A stretch of DNA of 64,000 bases, from assembly GCF_025371035.1 (NCBI RefSeq), contig NZ_JANZXB010000001.1, forward strand, positions 434,001-498,000. The letters run 5' to 3'. The position numbers and the translations under genes were made by a program. Below the pieces are notes generated by a model, which saw only the letters and a program-made list of their open reading frames with translations, made no database searches and had not been told where the DNA came from. Of the stretch, positions 1 through 10,080 are shown piece after piece (the first letter of the stretch is position 1; every line of letters begins with the position of its first letter). This DNA is from Sphingomonas sp. LC-1 (GTDB lineage: Bacteria; Pseudomonadota; Alphaproteobacteria; Sphingomonadales; Sphingomonadaceae).

Positions 1-2
1 CG

Positions 3-827
3 CCCCGCTTGATCGAACTCCATTGGGGCAACCCCGCCCATCCCCGCATCGCGATCGTCGGCAAGGGCGTGTGCTTCGACACCGGGGGCCTCGACATCAA
101 GCCGTCCGCCGGAATGCGGCTGATGAAGAAGGATATGGGCGGCGCAGCCCATGCACTGGCGCTGGCCGGTCTGGTGATGGCGGCGAAGCTGCCGGTGCGG
201 CTCCACCTGCTGATCCCGGCGGTGGAGAATGCGGTGTCGGCCGCGTCCTTCCGCCCCGGAGACGTGCTGAAGACACGAAAAGGCCTGACGGTCGAGAACA
301 CCAACACGGATGCCGAGGGTCGCCTGATCCTGGGCGACGCGCTAACCCGTGCGGGCGAGGAGAAGCCCGAACTGATCCTCGACTTCGCCACACTGACCGG
401 CGCGGCACGGGTCGCGCTGGGCCCCGATCTGCCGCCCTTGTTCACCGATGACGAGGCATTGGCGGAGGCACTGCTGGCGGCGGGCGTGGCGGAGGAAGAC
501 CCGGTCTGGCGGCTGCCGCTCTGGGATGGCTATGACGAGATGTTAAAGTCCGACATCGCCGACATGGTCAATGCCCCCGATGGCGGCTTTGCGGGTGCGA
601 TCACCGCCGCGCTGTTCCTGCGGCGCTTTGTGCCCAAGGATACGGCCTGGGCGCATCTCGACGTATTCGCCTGGCGGCCTTCGGCCAAGCCGGGACGGCC
701 CAAGGGGGGCGATGCCTATGCACTGCGGGCAGCCTATCGGATGTTGAAGGGGCGCTATTCAGGGACTCGAGGCGAGGTTCGGAGCGTGCGCTTCGGCTTC
801 GCTCAGCGTGAACGGCGGTTGCGATAA
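3..827 (+). CDS. M17 leucyl aminopeptidase family protein, C-terminal part
   Basis: The reading frame is open at the left edge, so only the catalytic C-terminal half (about 275 residues) is visible. It carries the M17 signature NTDAEGRL near fragment residue 98 and the metal-binding stretch VGKGVCFDTGGLDIKP, with the usual LDFATLTGAA and LPLWDGYDEMLKS segments after them. These enzymes are cytosolic di-metal exopeptidases that remove N-terminal residues during peptide turnover. The last dozen or so residues (after ALRAAYRMLKGRY) look unlike the family end and are encoded by one arm of an intergenic inverted repeat, so the natural stop was probably lost to the repeat. pepA and pepB type cannot be separated from the fragment. 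Confidence 0.93.
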   Translation, partial: PRLIELHWGNPAHPRIAIVGKGVCFDTGGLDIKPSAGMRLMKKDMGGAAHALALAGLVMAAKLPVRLHLLIPAVENAVSAASFRPGDVLKTRKGLTVENTNTDAEGRLILGDALTRAGEEKPELILDFATLTGAARVALGPDLPPLFTDDEALAEALLAAGVAEEDPVWRLPLWDGYDEMLKSDIADMVNAPDGGFAGAITAALFLRRFVPKDTAWAHLDVFAWRPSAKPGRPKGGDAYALRAAYRMLKGRYSGTRGEVRSVRFGFAQRERRLR

Positions 828-864
828 TCCCTCGCTCCGTCCAGCCTGAGCGCCGTCGAAGGCC
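789..864. repeat. imperfect inverted repeat, family shared with 52093-52175
   Basis: The left arm around CTTCGGCTTCGCTCAG and the right arm around CTGAGCGCCGTCGAAGGCC are imperfect inverted copies separated by about 20 bases. The same arms occur at 52093-52175. It lies between the convergent aminopeptidase and tpiA genes, where it could end transcription in both directions. The aminopeptidase stop codon lies inside it. Confidence 0.65.
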
Positions 865-885
865 ACGTCCGAGCGCACCGCAAAA

Positions 886-1632
886 TCACAATCCCGCCGC
901 CGCCTCGATGATCGGCACGAACTTGGCCGCCGTCAGACTGGCGCCGCCCACCAGCGCGCCATCGACATTCTCGACCCCCAGCAAGGTCGCGGCATTGTCG
1001 CCGGTTACCGAGCCGCCATAAAGGATACGGACTTCGTCGGCCGCATCGCCGATCAGCATCCGCAGCTTGGCGCGGGCGATCGCGTGGATGCTCGCGACCT
1101 CGTCCACCGTCGGCGTCCGCCCCGTGCCGATCGCCCAACGCGGTTCATAGGCGAGCGTAAACCAGCTGCCGTCCGCATTGTCAGGCACCGACTTCTCGAT
1201 CTGCGCCTGCACCACGCGCTCGGCACGACCGGCATTGCGCTCCGCTTCCGTCTCGCCGCAGCACAGGATGACGTTCAGACCGTTGCGATGCGCCGCCGCC
1301 GCCTTGGCCCAGGCGTCCTGGCTGGTCTCCCCCTGATCCGCGCGCCGTTCCGAATGACCAACGATGGTAAAGCGCGCGCCCGCCTCCTTGACCATCCCCG
1401 CCGAGACGCAACCGGTATGCGCCCCCGAATCACGGTCGTGCACATCCTCCGCACCGATCGCCAGGCCCGGCTCCCGCTCGGCGGCGGGGGCGATCAGCGT
1501 GAAGGGCACCGCCATCGCCACATCGACACCGGGAGCCGCTTCCGCCGCGCGGGCGATAGCGTCCAGTTCGGCCAGAGCAGCGCGCGAGCCGTTCATCTTC
1601 CAATTGCCCGCCACCAATTTGCGCCGTGCCAT
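886..1632 (-). CDS. tpiA: triosephosphate isomerase
   Basis: This 248-residue protein interconverts dihydroxyacetone phosphate and glyceraldehyde 3-phosphate in the cytosol. It has the full TIM set: N10 and K12 in the AGNWKMN motif, the electrophile H93 in VGHSERR, the catalytic base E163 in AYEPRWAIGTG, and the phosphate-binding YGGSV and GGASL loops near the end. Length is normal. The family usually has V where this protein has R165 after AYEP, a mild variation beside the active-site loop. It is transcribed away from the foldase gene across about 134 bases that should hold both promoters. The start is the ATG giving MARRKLVAGNWKMN, as in relatives. Confidence 0.97.
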   Translation of the reverse strand: MARRKLVAGNWKMNGSRAALAELDAIARAAEAAPGVDVAMAVPFTLIAPAAEREPGLAIGAEDVHDRDSGAHTGCVSAGMVKEAGARFTIVGHSERRADQGETSQDAWAKAAAAHRNGLNVILCCGETEAERNAGRAERVVQAQIEKSVPDNADGSWFTLAYEPRWAIGTGRTPTVDEVASIHAIARAKLRMLIGDAADEVRILYGGSVTGDNAATLLGVENVDGALVGGASLTAAKFVPIIEAAAGL

Positions 1633-1766
1633 ATTCAGGCTCCCATTGAGTCGTGTGTTTTACGTGTTCAACATCGATAGCGTATCGTGGCGTCCGCACA
1701 AGCTTGATGCGGGCGCGAGTGCCCCCTAAAGCGGGCACGTTTTTATTCCTTGCCGATCGGTCGTCC

Positions 1767-3713
1767 ATGCTCAGCTTCTTCCGCCGGATCATCAATTCGA
1801 AGGCCGGCGTCATCGTGACCTTCATCGTGCTCGGCATCATCGCCATCGCCTTTGCGGCGGGCGACGTGTCGAACATCGCCGGAATGGCGGGCGGGCTGAC
1901 CGGGTCGGACGTCGCCAAGGTCGGCGATGCGAAGGTCACCGCCAACGACCTGCGCACCGCCGCGCAGAACGAGGTCGCGGCCTATCGCCAGGAACAGCCC
2001 ACGCTCGACATGGCGCAGTTCGTTGCGGCCGGCGGCTTCGAAGGGGTGCTTCAGCGCGAGATCACGGGCCTGTCGCTCGAACAATTCGGCAGGGAGCAGG
2101 GCATGGTCGTGTCGCGGCGTCTGGTCGATGGCCAGATCGCTTCGATCCCTGCCTTTCGCGGTCCCAATGGCCAGTTCGATCCGGCGCTGTATCAACAGCT
2201 TCTGGCGCAGCGCAAGATGACCGACGCGCAGGTCCGCACCGACATCGAGCGGACGACCTTTGCCCAGCAGCTGACCGTCCCCACCATCGGCGCGACCCAG
2301 TTCGCGATGCAGATGGCGCTGCCCTATGCTTCGCTGCTTCTGGAAAAGCGCGCGGGCGAGGTCGGCTATATCCCGACCCGTCTGGTGCCCGCGGGCCCTG
2401 CCCCGACCGATGCCGATCTGCAGACCTTCTATCAGCGTAATGTCCAGCGCTACACGCTGCCAGAGCGCCGCACCGTCCGCTACGCACTGGTGACCCCCGC
2501 CGCCGTCGCAGCCAGCGCCACGCCGAGCGAGGCGGAGATTGCGCGCTATTATCAGACCAACCAGGCGCGCTACGCCGCGACCCAGAAGCGCGACGTGACC
2601 CAGGTGATCGTCGCCGATCAGGCTGGTGCCAGTGCCTTGGCCGCCAAGGCGAAGTCGGGCACCTCGCTCGCCGATGCGGCGCGTGCCGCCGGGCTGGAGG
2701 CCTCGACGCAAAAGGGAGTCGAGAAGGCCGCCTATGCCGCGCAAAGCTCGGCCGCCGTGGCCGATGCGGTGTTCGGCGCGGGCCAGGGCGCGGTGGTCGG
2801 CCCAGTTCGCGGCACGCTGGGCTTCGTCGTGGCGAAGGTCGACGCGGTCACTCAGGTGCCGGGCAAGACGCTGGCGCAGGCGCGTCCCGAGATCGTCGCC
2901 GAGTTGACCAAGCAGAAGCAGGCCGCCGCACTTGGCGAAATGCGCAATACGATCGAGGATGCGCTGTCGGGCAACGCGACCTTTGACGAGGTGGTGGCCG
3001 ACCGCAAGCTCCAGGCGCAGACGACGCCCGCCGTCACCGCGCAAGGCGCCGCACCCGACGCGCCCGGCTTCCAGCCGACGCCGGAACAGCGCGCGATGAT
3101 CACCGCCGCGTTCACCGCAGACGAAGGCGATGCGCCGCAGATCGTGCCGATCGGCCAGGATGGCGGCTTCGCGGTCGTCGGCGTCGGTCAGGTTCAGCGC
3201 TCCGCCCCGCGTCCGTTGGCGCAGGTGCGCCAGCAGGTGCTGGCCGACCTGAATGCCGACCGCGCCCGCGCCGCCGCGCGCAAGCTGGCCAACGCCGTGC
3301 TGGCCAAGGTCAACAAGGGCATGCCGATGGCGCAGGCGCTGAAGGAAACCGGGCTCGCAACTCCGCCGGTCCGCCCGATCGCGGCGTCGCGCCGTGATCT
3401 GGCCGCCGCGCAGAACACCCCCGCCGCCGCGCCGCTCGCGCTGCTCTTCTCGATGCCGCAGAACAAGGCGCGCACGCTGGAGGCACCGCAGAATGAGGGC
3501 TGGTACATCCTGCGCGTGACGAAGATCGAGGCGGGGAACGCGGCCGGCAACGATGACGCGATCCGCGCCGCGCGCGCCGATATCGGCCGCCTGATCGGCC
3601 GCGAATATGTCTCGCAATTCGCCCGTGCGGTTCGCGACGTGGTGGGTGTGAAGACCGATCCCAAGGCGGTGGCCAAGGTTCGTGCGGAACTGTTGAACAA
3701 TGGCGGCAATTGA
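1767..3713 (+). CDS. PpiD-like periplasmic peptidyl-prolyl isomerase (SurA_N domain)
   Basis: A 648-residue membrane-anchored foldase that would help outer-membrane and secreted proteins fold. A short N-terminus MLSFFRRIINSKAG is followed by one transmembrane helix (about residues 14-34), a SurA_N-type chaperone domain, and a parvulin-like PPIC region around residues 240-370; the rest is a helical C-terminal chaperone region. I chose the ATG at 1767 because the extra 38 codons upstream look non-coding and the chosen start gives the typical N-in anchor. The gene overlaps trpE by 14 bases, so the two are probably cotranscribed; this pairing is common in sphingomonads. Whether the parvulin domain is active cannot be told by eye. 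Confidence 0.88.
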   Translation: MLSFFRRIINSKAGVIVTFIVLGIIAIAFAAGDVSNIAGMAGGLTGSDVAKVGDAKVTANDLRTAAQNEVAAYRQEQPTLDMAQFVAAGGFEGVLQREITGLSLEQFGREQGMVVSRRLVDGQIASIPAFRGPNGQFDPALYQQLLAQRKMTDAQVRTDIERTTFAQQLTVPTIGATQFAMQMALPYASLLLEKRAGEVGYIPTRLVPAGPAPTDADLQTFYQRNVQRYTLPERRTVRYALVTPAAVAASATPSEAEIARYYQTNQARYAATQKRDVTQVIVADQAGASALAAKAKSGTSLADAARAAGLEASTQKGVEKAAYAAQSSAAVADAVFGAGQGAVVGPVRGTLGFVVAKVDAVTQVPGKTLAQARPEIVAELTKQKQAAALGEMRNTIEDALSGNATFDEVVADRKLQAQTTPAVTAQGAAPDAPGFQPTPEQRAMITAAFTADEGDAPQIVPIGQDGGFAVVGVGQVQRSAPRPLAQVRQQVLADLNADRARAAARKLANAVLAKVNKGMPMAQALKETGLATPPVRPIAASRRDLAAAQNTPAAAPLALLFSMPQNKARTLEAPQNEGWYILRVTKIEAGNAAGNDDAIRAARADIGRLIGREYVSQFARAVRDVVGVKTDPKAVAKVRAELLNNGGN

Positions 3714-5217
3714 GGCGAACGCCGCCGGCGGCGCGGTGGAACGGTTGAAGGCCGGGCAGCCGCTGCTGATCTGGCGGCGGCAGATCGCCGACACCGAAAC
3801 GCCGGTGGCGGCGGCGCTCAAGCTGATCGAGCCGGGGCGCGGCGACTATCTGCTCGAATCGGTCGAGGGCGGCGCGACGCGCGGACGGTATAGCCTGATC
3901 GGCCTCGCCCCCGATCTGGTATTCCGGGCGCATGGCCATGACGCCGCGATCAACCGCCATTGGGCGACCGACCGCGACGCGTTCGAGCCGTGCGCGCAGC
4001 CGACGCTGACCGCCCTGCGCAATCTGGTCGCCGAATGTCGCGCGGATGTGCCTGATGGGCTTCCCTCCGCACTCGCCTGTCTCGTCGGCTATTTCGGCTA
4101 TGAGACGGTCGGACTGGTCGAGGACCTGCCGCAGCCCGAGGCCGATCCGCTGGGCCTGCCCGACATGATCTTCGTGCGGCCGACCGTGATCCTGGTCTTC
4201 GACCGGCTGGCCGACGCACTCTATCTGGTCGCGCCGGTCTGGCCGGATGCGGCACGCGATGCCGAACGGATGATTGCCGAAGCGGAGGACCGGCTGGACG
4301 CGACCGCCGCACGGCTGGCGACGACCGCGCTTCCACCCGCCTTACGCGCGGACCTGCCCGAGCCGGCTTATGAGCCCGCCCTGCCGCCGGGCCGCTATGC
4401 CGAGATGGTGGCGCGCGCGAAGGACTATATCGTCGCGGGCGACATATTTCAGGTGGTGCTGGCGCAACGCTTTTCCGCGCCCTTCGCACTGCCGCCGTTC
4501 GAACTCTATCGCAGCCTGCGGCGGATCAACCCTTCGCCCTTCCTCTATCATCTCGACCTGCCCGGCTTTTCGCTGATCGGGTCGAGCCCGGAAATCCTCG
4601 TCCGCGTCCGAGACGGCGAAGTGACCATCCGGCCGATCGCGGGGACCCGTCCGCGTGGGCGTACCGGGGCCGAGGATGCGGCCAACCGCGACAGCCTGCT
4701 CGCCGATCCGAAGGAACGCGCCGAGCATCTGATGCTGCTCGACCTCGGTCGGAACGATGTCGGTCGCGCAGCATCAGCGGGCAGCGTCCGGGTGACCGAT
4801 AGCTATACCGTCGAATTCTACAGCCATGTCATGCACATCGTCTCCAACGTCGTCGGCCGCCTGGCCGATGACAAGGATGCGCTGGACGCTCTGTTCGCGG
4901 GCTTCCCGGCGGGCACGGTCAGCGGCGCGCCCAAGGTCCGAGCCTGCCAGATCATCGCCGAACTGGAGCCCGAGCGGCGCGGCGCTTATGCGGGCGGCGT
5001 CGGCTATTTCTCGCCCGATGGGTCGATGGATTCGTGCATCGTGCTGCGGACCGCCGTTGTGAAGGACGGGACCATCCATGTCCAGGCGGGCGCGGGGATC
5101 GTCGCCGATAGCGATCCGGCTTACGAACAGCGCGAATGCGAAGCCAAGGCGGGCGCGATGCTCGCCGCCGCCCGGGATGCGGTCGCGCGGGCAGGCGAAG
5201 GGGGTTTCGGACAGTAA
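3700..5217 (+). CDS. trpE: anthranilate synthase component I
   Basis: The 505-residue large subunit converts chorismate and ammonia (from TrpG) to anthranilate, the first committed step of tryptophan synthesis. Visible family marks are the N-terminal LLES stretch of the tryptophan feedback site, PIAGTRPRGRT, LLDLGRNDVGRA, the FPAGTVSGAPKVRA loop and the C-terminal QAGAGIVADSDP with YEQRECEAKAGAM. The start ATG lies inside the end of the foldase gene, a 14-base overlap. The partner trpG lies 730 bases further on, separated by a small gene on the other strand, so trpE is not in the trpGDC unit. Confidence 0.97.
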   Translation: MAAIEANAAGGAVERLKAGQPLLIWRRQIADTETPVAAALKLIEPGRGDYLLESVEGGATRGRYSLIGLAPDLVFRAHGHDAAINRHWATDRDAFEPCAQPTLTALRNLVAECRADVPDGLPSALACLVGYFGYETVGLVEDLPQPEADPLGLPDMIFVRPTVILVFDRLADALYLVAPVWPDAARDAERMIAEAEDRLDATAARLATTALPPALRADLPEPAYEPALPPGRYAEMVARAKDYIVAGDIFQVVLAQRFSAPFALPPFELYRSLRRINPSPFLYHLDLPGFSLIGSSPEILVRVRDGEVTIRPIAGTRPRGRTGAEDAANRDSLLADPKERAEHLMLLDLGRNDVGRAASAGSVRVTDSYTVEFYSHVMHIVSNVVGRLADDKDALDALFAGFPAGTVSGAPKVRACQIIAELEPERRGAYAGGVGYFSPDGSMDSCIVLRTAVVKDGTIHVQAGAGIVADSDPAYEQRECEAKAGAMLAAARDAVARAGEGGFGQ

Positions 5218-5312
5218 GTCTCTTACCTTCGTCCTTCCTGCCCGCTAGTAATTCTTCCTCTCGATGAGAGAGGGAGGAAGCACGAAGCGCCGGACGGGGG
5301 ATGAGGCTCGGT

Positions 5313-5768
5313 CTATCGCCGCCCGCGATCTCCGCAATCCCCGTCGGCGGGAGGCGGCGTCTGCTCCGCGCGGCGGGCGCGGCGTTCGTCGGCGAACTGG
5401 CGGTTCCAGGTCATGCTGCATCCGCTCTGGCCGCCCGTACCGACCGGCGAGCAGGTGTCGGGGATGCCGCCCGCCACGCGTCCGACCTGATCCATCGTCG
5501 CCGCGCGGTTGACCCAGCTCTGATTCTGCGCGGGGATCGGCTTGTCGTCGCGCAGGCCCTTCGGGATGCGATAGGGCTCGTCGTCCCGGCCGCAGACCAC
5601 GACTTCCTCGGCCGTGCTTTCGGGACATTTCTGATCGCCGGTCAACGTCACCTGCCGCACCCGCTTGGGCGGCTGGCCGGTCGCGGCTTGCTGATCCTGG
5701 GTGGCCTGCTGGGCGAACGCCGTGGCCGGGGTCAGCAACAGGGCAGCAATCAGGGCGGCTCGAACCAT
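5313..5768 (-). CDS. small exported protein of unknown function
   Basis: A 151-residue protein with a clear Sec signal peptide (charged MVRAA, hydrophobic core, cleavage likely after TAFA). The mature part is hydrophilic and has four cysteines that could pair: CPES, VVVCGR, DTCSP and SGCSM. The segment [16 protein letters not shown] matches a motif I know from uncharacterised exported proteins of sphingomonads. It is transcribed against trpE and away from trpG, sitting between them. No function can be assigned. Confidence 0.8.
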   Translation of the reverse strand: MVRAALIAALLLTPATAFAQQATQDQQAATGQPPKRVRQVTLTGDQKCPESTAEEVVVCGRDDEPYRIPKGLRDDKPIPAQNQSWVNRAATMDQVGRVAGGIPDTCSPVGTGGQSGCSMTWNRQFADERRARRAEQTPPPADGDCGDRGRR

Positions 5769-5950
5769 GGCAACGGGACTCCTTTGAGACTTTAACGTCG
5801 GACGTGGCGCATGGCTCCACGCTGAACGGTTCGCCCAGACGACGCCATTCGGGCGAAATTACGGCCATGTGTCGCAGACGCGAGGGGGCCGACCTTCCCC
5901 ATGCGTCACGCAGACGTTGCACCGCCCGCGCGATCGGCTATGGCGGTTCC

Positions 5951-6565
5951 ATGATCCTGGTCGTCGACAATTACGACAGCTTCACCTGGAACCTCGTCCA
6001 TTATCTTCAGGAATTGGGCAGCGAGGTGGAGGTGGTCCGCAACGACGCGATCTCGGCGGGCCAAGCGCTCTCGTCGGGGGCGCAAGCCTTTCTCATCTCT
6101 CCCGGCCCCTGCACGCCGACCGAAGCGGGCGTCAGCCTGGATCTGGTCGAGGCGGCGGCCGATGCGGGCCGTCCGCTGCTGGGCGTATGCCTGGGCCATC
6201 AGGCGATCGGCCAGCATTTCGGCGGGCTGGTGGAACGCGGCGGCCTGATGCACGGCAAGACATCGCCGGTGCATCATGACGGGACGGGGCTGTTCCGGGG
6301 TCTCCCCTCGCCCTTCACCGCCACGCGCTATCACTCGTTGATCGTCAACGACGTGCCGGACAGCCTGGTGGTCAACGCCCGAGCGGAGGATGGCACGGTC
6401 ATGGGCTTCCGCCACCGGACCCTGCCCATCCATGGCGTCCAGTTCCACCCGGAAAGCATCGCCACCGAATACGGCCATGCCATGCTCGCCAATTTCCTGC
6501 GCGAGGCGGGAATCGCGCACGACCTTCCCGAGCGGCTGCGTCCGCCCGCCGAGACGGCGGCGTGA
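5951..6565 (+). CDS. trpG: anthranilate synthase component II (glutamine amidotransferase)
   Basis: A 204-residue class I glutamine amidotransferase that supplies ammonia to TrpE. The catalytic triad is C80 (GVCLGHQ), H166 and E168 (QFHPES), and the N-terminus [14 protein letters not shown] is diagnostic for TrpG/PabA. The same protein may also serve p-aminobenzoate synthesis, since no other amidotransferase is visible here. I took the ATG at 5951 because the 49 codons upstream are unlike the family. Its TGA overlaps the GTG of trpD (GTGA), implying coupled translation. Confidence 0.97.
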   Translation: MILVVDNYDSFTWNLVHYLQELGSEVEVVRNDAISAGQALSSGAQAFLISPGPCTPTEAGVSLDLVEAAADAGRPLLGVCLGHQAIGQHFGGLVERGGLMHGKTSPVHHDGTGLFRGLPSPFTATRYHSLIVNDVPDSLVVNARAEDGTVMGFRHRTLPIHGVQFHPESIATEYGHAMLANFLREAGIAHDLPERLRPPAETAA

Positions 6566-7557
6566 CCACCATCGCGCTCCTCCCCGATCCCGTCAGCCCC
6601 TTGTCGCGCGAGACGGCACATGCCGCCTTTGCCGACATTCTCGACGGGCGCGCGGATGACGAGGCGGTCGCCGATTTCCTGACCCGGCTGGCCGAACGGG
6701 GCGAAACCTCGATCGAGATTGCGGAAGCGGCACGCGCCATGCGCGAAAGGCTGATCCCGATCGAGGCGCCATCGGGCACTATCGATGTGTGCGGCACCGG
6801 TGGTGACGGGCATCATACGCTCAACGTCTCGACCGCCGTCTCGCTGGTCGTCGCGGCACTGGGCGTGCCGGTCGCTAAGCATGGCAACCGCGCGGCCTCG
6901 TCCAAGGCGGGCGCGGCGGACACGCTGGAGGTGTTGGGCCTCGACATGGAGCGCGCGGGACAGGTGGCGCAGGCGAGCCTGGGCGACATCGGCATCGCCT
7001 TCCTCTTCGCCGCCAACCACCATCCTGCCATGGCGCGTATCACCCCGATCCGGCGGCGGATCGGGCGACGGACGATCTTCAACCTGATGGGCCCGCTCGC
7101 CAACCCCGCGCGTGTCGGGCGACAGTTGATCGGCATTGCCCGTCCTGACTATGCCACCGTCTATGCCGAGGCGCTGGAGCAGCTCGGTGCGGAGGCGGCT
7201 CTGGTCGTCTCGGGCGAGGAAGGGCTGGACGAGCTGTCCGGCGCGGGTTCCAGCATCGCGGTGTCGGTAGGCTCCATCGAAGCGCCCGCCACGATCACGC
7301 CAGAGGATGCCGGGCTGCCCCGTCACCCGATCACCGCCATTCGCGGCGGCGACGCCCGGCACAATGCCGAAGCGCTTCGCCGCCTCCTCGCCGGAGAGCC
7401 AAGCGCGTATCGCGACGCCGTTCTCCTCAATGCCGCCGCCGCCCTGATGGTCGCCGGGCACAGCGCCGATCTGGCCCAGGGGGCCGTGGCCGCTGCCCGC
7501 GCGATCGATACCGGGGATGCTGCGGCGCTCCTCGACCGATGGATAGCCTACCGATGA
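6562..7557 (+). CDS. trpD: anthranilate phosphoribosyltransferase
   Basis: This 331-residue enzyme transfers phosphoribose from PRPP to anthranilate, the second step of tryptophan synthesis. The PRPP and magnesium motifs are in place: CGTGGDG (residues 77-83), NVST, and [12 protein letters not shown] (from 106). The start is GTG, inside the GTGA overlap with trpG, and the stop overlaps trpC in ATGA. Length and order are normal for a trpGDC operon. Confidence 0.97.
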   Translation: MTTIALLPDPVSPLSRETAHAAFADILDGRADDEAVADFLTRLAERGETSIEIAEAARAMRERLIPIEAPSGTIDVCGTGGDGHHTLNVSTAVSLVVAALGVPVAKHGNRAASSKAGAADTLEVLGLDMERAGQVAQASLGDIGIAFLFAANHHPAMARITPIRRRIGRRTIFNLMGPLANPARVGRQLIGIARPDYATVYAEALEQLGAEAALVVSGEEGLDELSGAGSSIAVSVGSIEAPATITPEDAGLPRHPITAIRGGDARHNAEALRRLLAGEPSAYRDAVLLNAAAALMVAGHSADLAQGAVAAARAIDTGDAAALLDRWIAYR

Positions 7558-8330
7558 CGATGCTCGACCGCATCCTGGAAACCAAGCGCGCCGATGTCGC
7601 CGCGCGCAAGGCGACGATGTCGCTCGCCGATCTGGATGCCAAGATCGAAACCGTTTCCGCCCCACGCGGATTTCGCGCCGCCCTGGACGCCAAGACCGGC
7701 CATGCGCTGATCGCGGAGGTCAAGAAGGCCAGCCCGTCCAAGGGCCTGATCCGCGAGGATTTCGATCCCCCCGCCCATGCCCGCGCCTATGAGGCCGGGG
7801 GTGCGGCCTGCCTGTCGGTGCTGACCGACGAGCGTTGGTTCCAGGGAGCGGACATATTCCTGGAACAGGCGCGCGCCGCGGTGTCGATCCCGGTGCTGCG
7901 CAAGGATTTCATGGTCGATCCCTGGCAGGTGCATGAGGCACGCGCGCTGGGGGCCGATGCGATCTTGATCATCGTCGCCGCACTGGACGATGGGCAGATG
8001 CAGGAGATCGAAGCCGCCGCGATCGAATGCGGGATGGACTCGCTGGTCGAGGTGCACGACGCCGCCGAAATGGAGCGCGCCGCCCGGTTGAAGTCGCGGC
8101 TGATCGGGGTGAACAATCGCGACCTGCGCGACTTCTCCGTCGATTTCCAGCGGACCTATGAACTGGTCGGCCGCGCGCCGGAAGGTTGCACCTTCGTCGC
8201 CGAAAGTGGTCTGACGACACGCGCCGACCTCGACGCGATGGCCGAGCATGGCATTCACTGCTTCCTGATCGGCGAGGCTCTGATGCGTCAGCATGATGTC
8301 GAGGCCGCCACGCGTGCGCTGATCGGATGA
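7554..8330 (+). CDS. trpC: indole-3-glycerol phosphate synthase
   Basis: A 258-residue TIM-barrel enzyme that closes the indole ring from carboxyphenylamino-deoxyribulose phosphate. Key segments are [10 protein letters not shown] (catalytic Lys and phosphate site), [16 protein letters not shown] and the VAESGL phosphate loop. It is a monofunctional TrpC without a fused TrpF. The ATG at 7554 overlaps the trpD stop and fits the family start MTMLDRIL better than the upstream possibility at 7539. The stop overlaps moaC in ATGA. Confidence 0.97.
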   Translation: MTMLDRILETKRADVAARKATMSLADLDAKIETVSAPRGFRAALDAKTGHALIAEVKKASPSKGLIREDFDPPAHARAYEAGGAACLSVLTDERWFQGADIFLEQARAAVSIPVLRKDFMVDPWQVHEARALGADAILIIVAALDDGQMQEIEAAAIECGMDSLVEVHDAAEMERAARLKSRLIGVNNRDLRDFSVDFQRTYELVGRAPEGCTFVAESGLTTRADLDAMAEHGIHCFLIGEALMRQHDVEAATRALIG

Positions 8331-8794
8331 CCGGCCTCACCCACCTGGACGATAGCGGATCGGCCCGCATGGTCGATGTCGGGGCGAAATCGGTGACGGC
8401 ACGGCAAGCCGTGGCAAAGGGCCGCATCACCATGGCACCCGAAGCCGCCGCCGCCATTGCGGCGGGCAGCGTCCAGAAGGGCGATGTGCTGGCCGTCGCG
8501 CGCGTCGCGGGGATCATGGCCGCCAAGAAGACCAGCGACCTCATCCCGCTCTGCCATCCCCTGCCGCTTAGCAAGGTCGAGATCGATCTCGTGCTGGAGG
8601 CGGATGGCGTCACCGCCACCGCCACCGCCGCGACGGCGGGGCAGACGGGGGTGGAGATGGAGGCGCTGGCGGCTGTGTCGGTCACGCTGCTGACCGTTTA
8701 TGACATGGCAAAGGCGCTGGATAAGCGCATGGCGATCGGCGATATTCGCCTGGTGTCGAAGACCGGCGGCAAGTCGGGCGACTGGCACGCCTGA
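8327..8794 (+). CDS. moaC: cyclic pyranopterin monophosphate synthase
   Basis: A 155-residue enzyme of molybdenum-cofactor synthesis that, together with MoaA, turns GTP into cyclic pyranopterin monophosphate. The family pattern is complete: [16 protein letters not shown] at the start, [15 protein letters not shown] in the middle (active-site His) and [19 protein letters not shown] with the Lys-rich [11 protein letters not shown] at the end. The ATG overlaps the trpC stop, so a cofactor gene has been placed under trp-operon expression; this trpC-moaC-moeA order is familiar from alphaproteobacteria. Confidence 0.97.
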   Translation: MTGLTHLDDSGSARMVDVGAKSVTARQAVAKGRITMAPEAAAAIAAGSVQKGDVLAVARVAGIMAAKKTSDLIPLCHPLPLSKVEIDLVLEADGVTATATAATAGQTGVEMEALAAVSVTLLTVYDMAKALDKRMAIGDIRLVSKTGGKSGDWHA

Positions 8795-8840
8795 CGCCGG
8801 GAACGACGATCGGCCGCGAAACGGCCTTGGGCCAACAGGA

Positions 8841-10025
8841 GTGACCGTCATTCTTCTACCCGTCGCCGAAGCCCAGCAGCGTCTGATCGCGCTCGCCACC
8901 GATCGCCCGATCGTCGACCTCCCCCTGCGACAGGCTGCCGGCCGTTGGGCGGCACGTGACGTGCTGGCGGCGCGAACCCAGCCCGCGAGCGACCTGTCGG
9001 CGATGGACGGCTATGCGATCCGCTTCGCCGACATGCCGGGGCCCTGGACGGTGATCGGCGAAAGTGCCGCCGGACGTCCCTTCACCGACAGCGTCGGGCC
9101 GGGCCAGGCGACCCGCATCTTCACCGGCGCCGCCATGCCGCCCGGCGCCGATGCCGTGCTGATTCAGGAGGAAGCCGGCCGCGACGGCACGATGCTGATC
9201 CTGACCGGCGAAGGTCCCGCGCATCCGGGCCGCAATGTCCGCCGCCGGGGTCTCGATTTCTCGTCGGGCGACCGGCTGATCGCCGCGGGCCAGCGACTGA
9301 CGCCCGCTCGGATCGCCGTCGCCGCGACCGGGGGCCATGGCACCCTGCCCGTCCGCCCACCGGTCCGCGTCGCCATCGCTGCGACGGGAGACGAACTCGT
9401 CCCACCGGGAATGGGCGACCCTGCCGCGCTCCCCGAATCGAACGGCGTCATGCTCGCGGCGATGCTGGCCGAGCTGCCGGTGGAGATCATCGACCTCGGC
9501 ATATTGCCCGACAATCTGGAGCGCCTGCGCGACGCCTTTGCGGGGGTTCGCGCCGATCTGCTCGTCACCACCGGCGGCGCGTCGGTGGGCGATCACGACC
9601 TGGTCCAGCCCGCGCTGAAGGCGGCGGGGGGAAGCATCGATTTCTGGCGGATCGCGCTACGCCCCGGCAAGCCGATGATGGCTGGGCGACTAGGTAAGAC
9701 GGTGGTGCTCAGCCTGCCGGGTAATCCGGTATCCGCCTTCGTCACCGCGACCCTGTTCGTCCGCCCGCTGATCGCGCATATGGCAGGCGCCGCCGATCCC
9801 TTCCCCGCGCCGATCCCCGCGGTCCTGGGCGAGGATCTGCCCGCCAATGGGCCCAGGATCGACTATCTCCGCGCCGCGATGATCGACGGGCGCGTCCATG
9901 CCGCCGCGATCCAGGACAGTTCGATGCTGCTGACTTTGGCACGGTCGACCTGCCTGGTGATCCGCCCGCCTCATGCTCCAGCGGCGCACGAGGGCGACTC
10001 GGCGGAAATCCTGATGCTCGCTTGA
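8841..10025 (+). CDS. moeA: molybdopterin molybdenumtransferase
   Basis: A 394-residue protein that inserts molybdate into adenylylated molybdopterin. Visible marks: [12 protein letters not shown] near the N-terminus, GRNVRRRG, the ATGDELV motif, [11 protein letters not shown] (the molybdopterin-binding loop) and [11 protein letters not shown]. The start is a GTG 46 bases after moaC; no ATG is available in frame nearby, and the Shine-Dalgarno-like AGGAG almost touches it, so the exact start is less certain. It closes the trpGDC-moaC-moeA run and is followed by lexA. Confidence 0.94.
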   Translation: MTVILLPVAEAQQRLIALATDRPIVDLPLRQAAGRWAARDVLAARTQPASDLSAMDGYAIRFADMPGPWTVIGESAAGRPFTDSVGPGQATRIFTGAAMPPGADAVLIQEEAGRDGTMLILTGEGPAHPGRNVRRRGLDFSSGDRLIAAGQRLTPARIAVAATGGHGTLPVRPPVRVAIAATGDELVPPGMGDPAALPESNGVMLAAMLAELPVEIIDLGILPDNLERLRDAFAGVRADLLVTTGGASVGDHDLVQPALKAAGGSIDFWRIALRPGKPMMAGRLGKTVVLSLPGNPVSAFVTATLFVRPLIAHMAGAADPFPAPIPAVLGEDLPANGPRIDYLRAAMIDGRVHAAAIQDSSMLLTLARSTCLVIRPPHAPAAHEGDSAEILMLA

Positions 10026-10038
10026 CGCAAGCCCAAAC

Positions 10039-10064
10039 GTTCCATATAAGTTCCACGTCTGTTC
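10039..10064. promoter_or_regulatory. tandem LexA (SOS) boxes upstream of lexA
   Basis: Three GTTC half sites lie exactly 11 bases apart (10039, 10050, 10061), giving two overlapping GTTC-N7-GTTC boxes. This is the known alphaproteobacterial LexA operator, and its place just before lexA fits autoregulation. Confidence 0.88.
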
Positions 10065-10080
10065 TGGACGGAGGATCGCG

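Noticed and set aside
1743-3821. 692-codon open frame antisense to the PpiD-like gene
   Set aside because: Composition is Arg/His/Gly-rich with no domains; it mirrors the GC-rich third positions of the real gene on the other strand.
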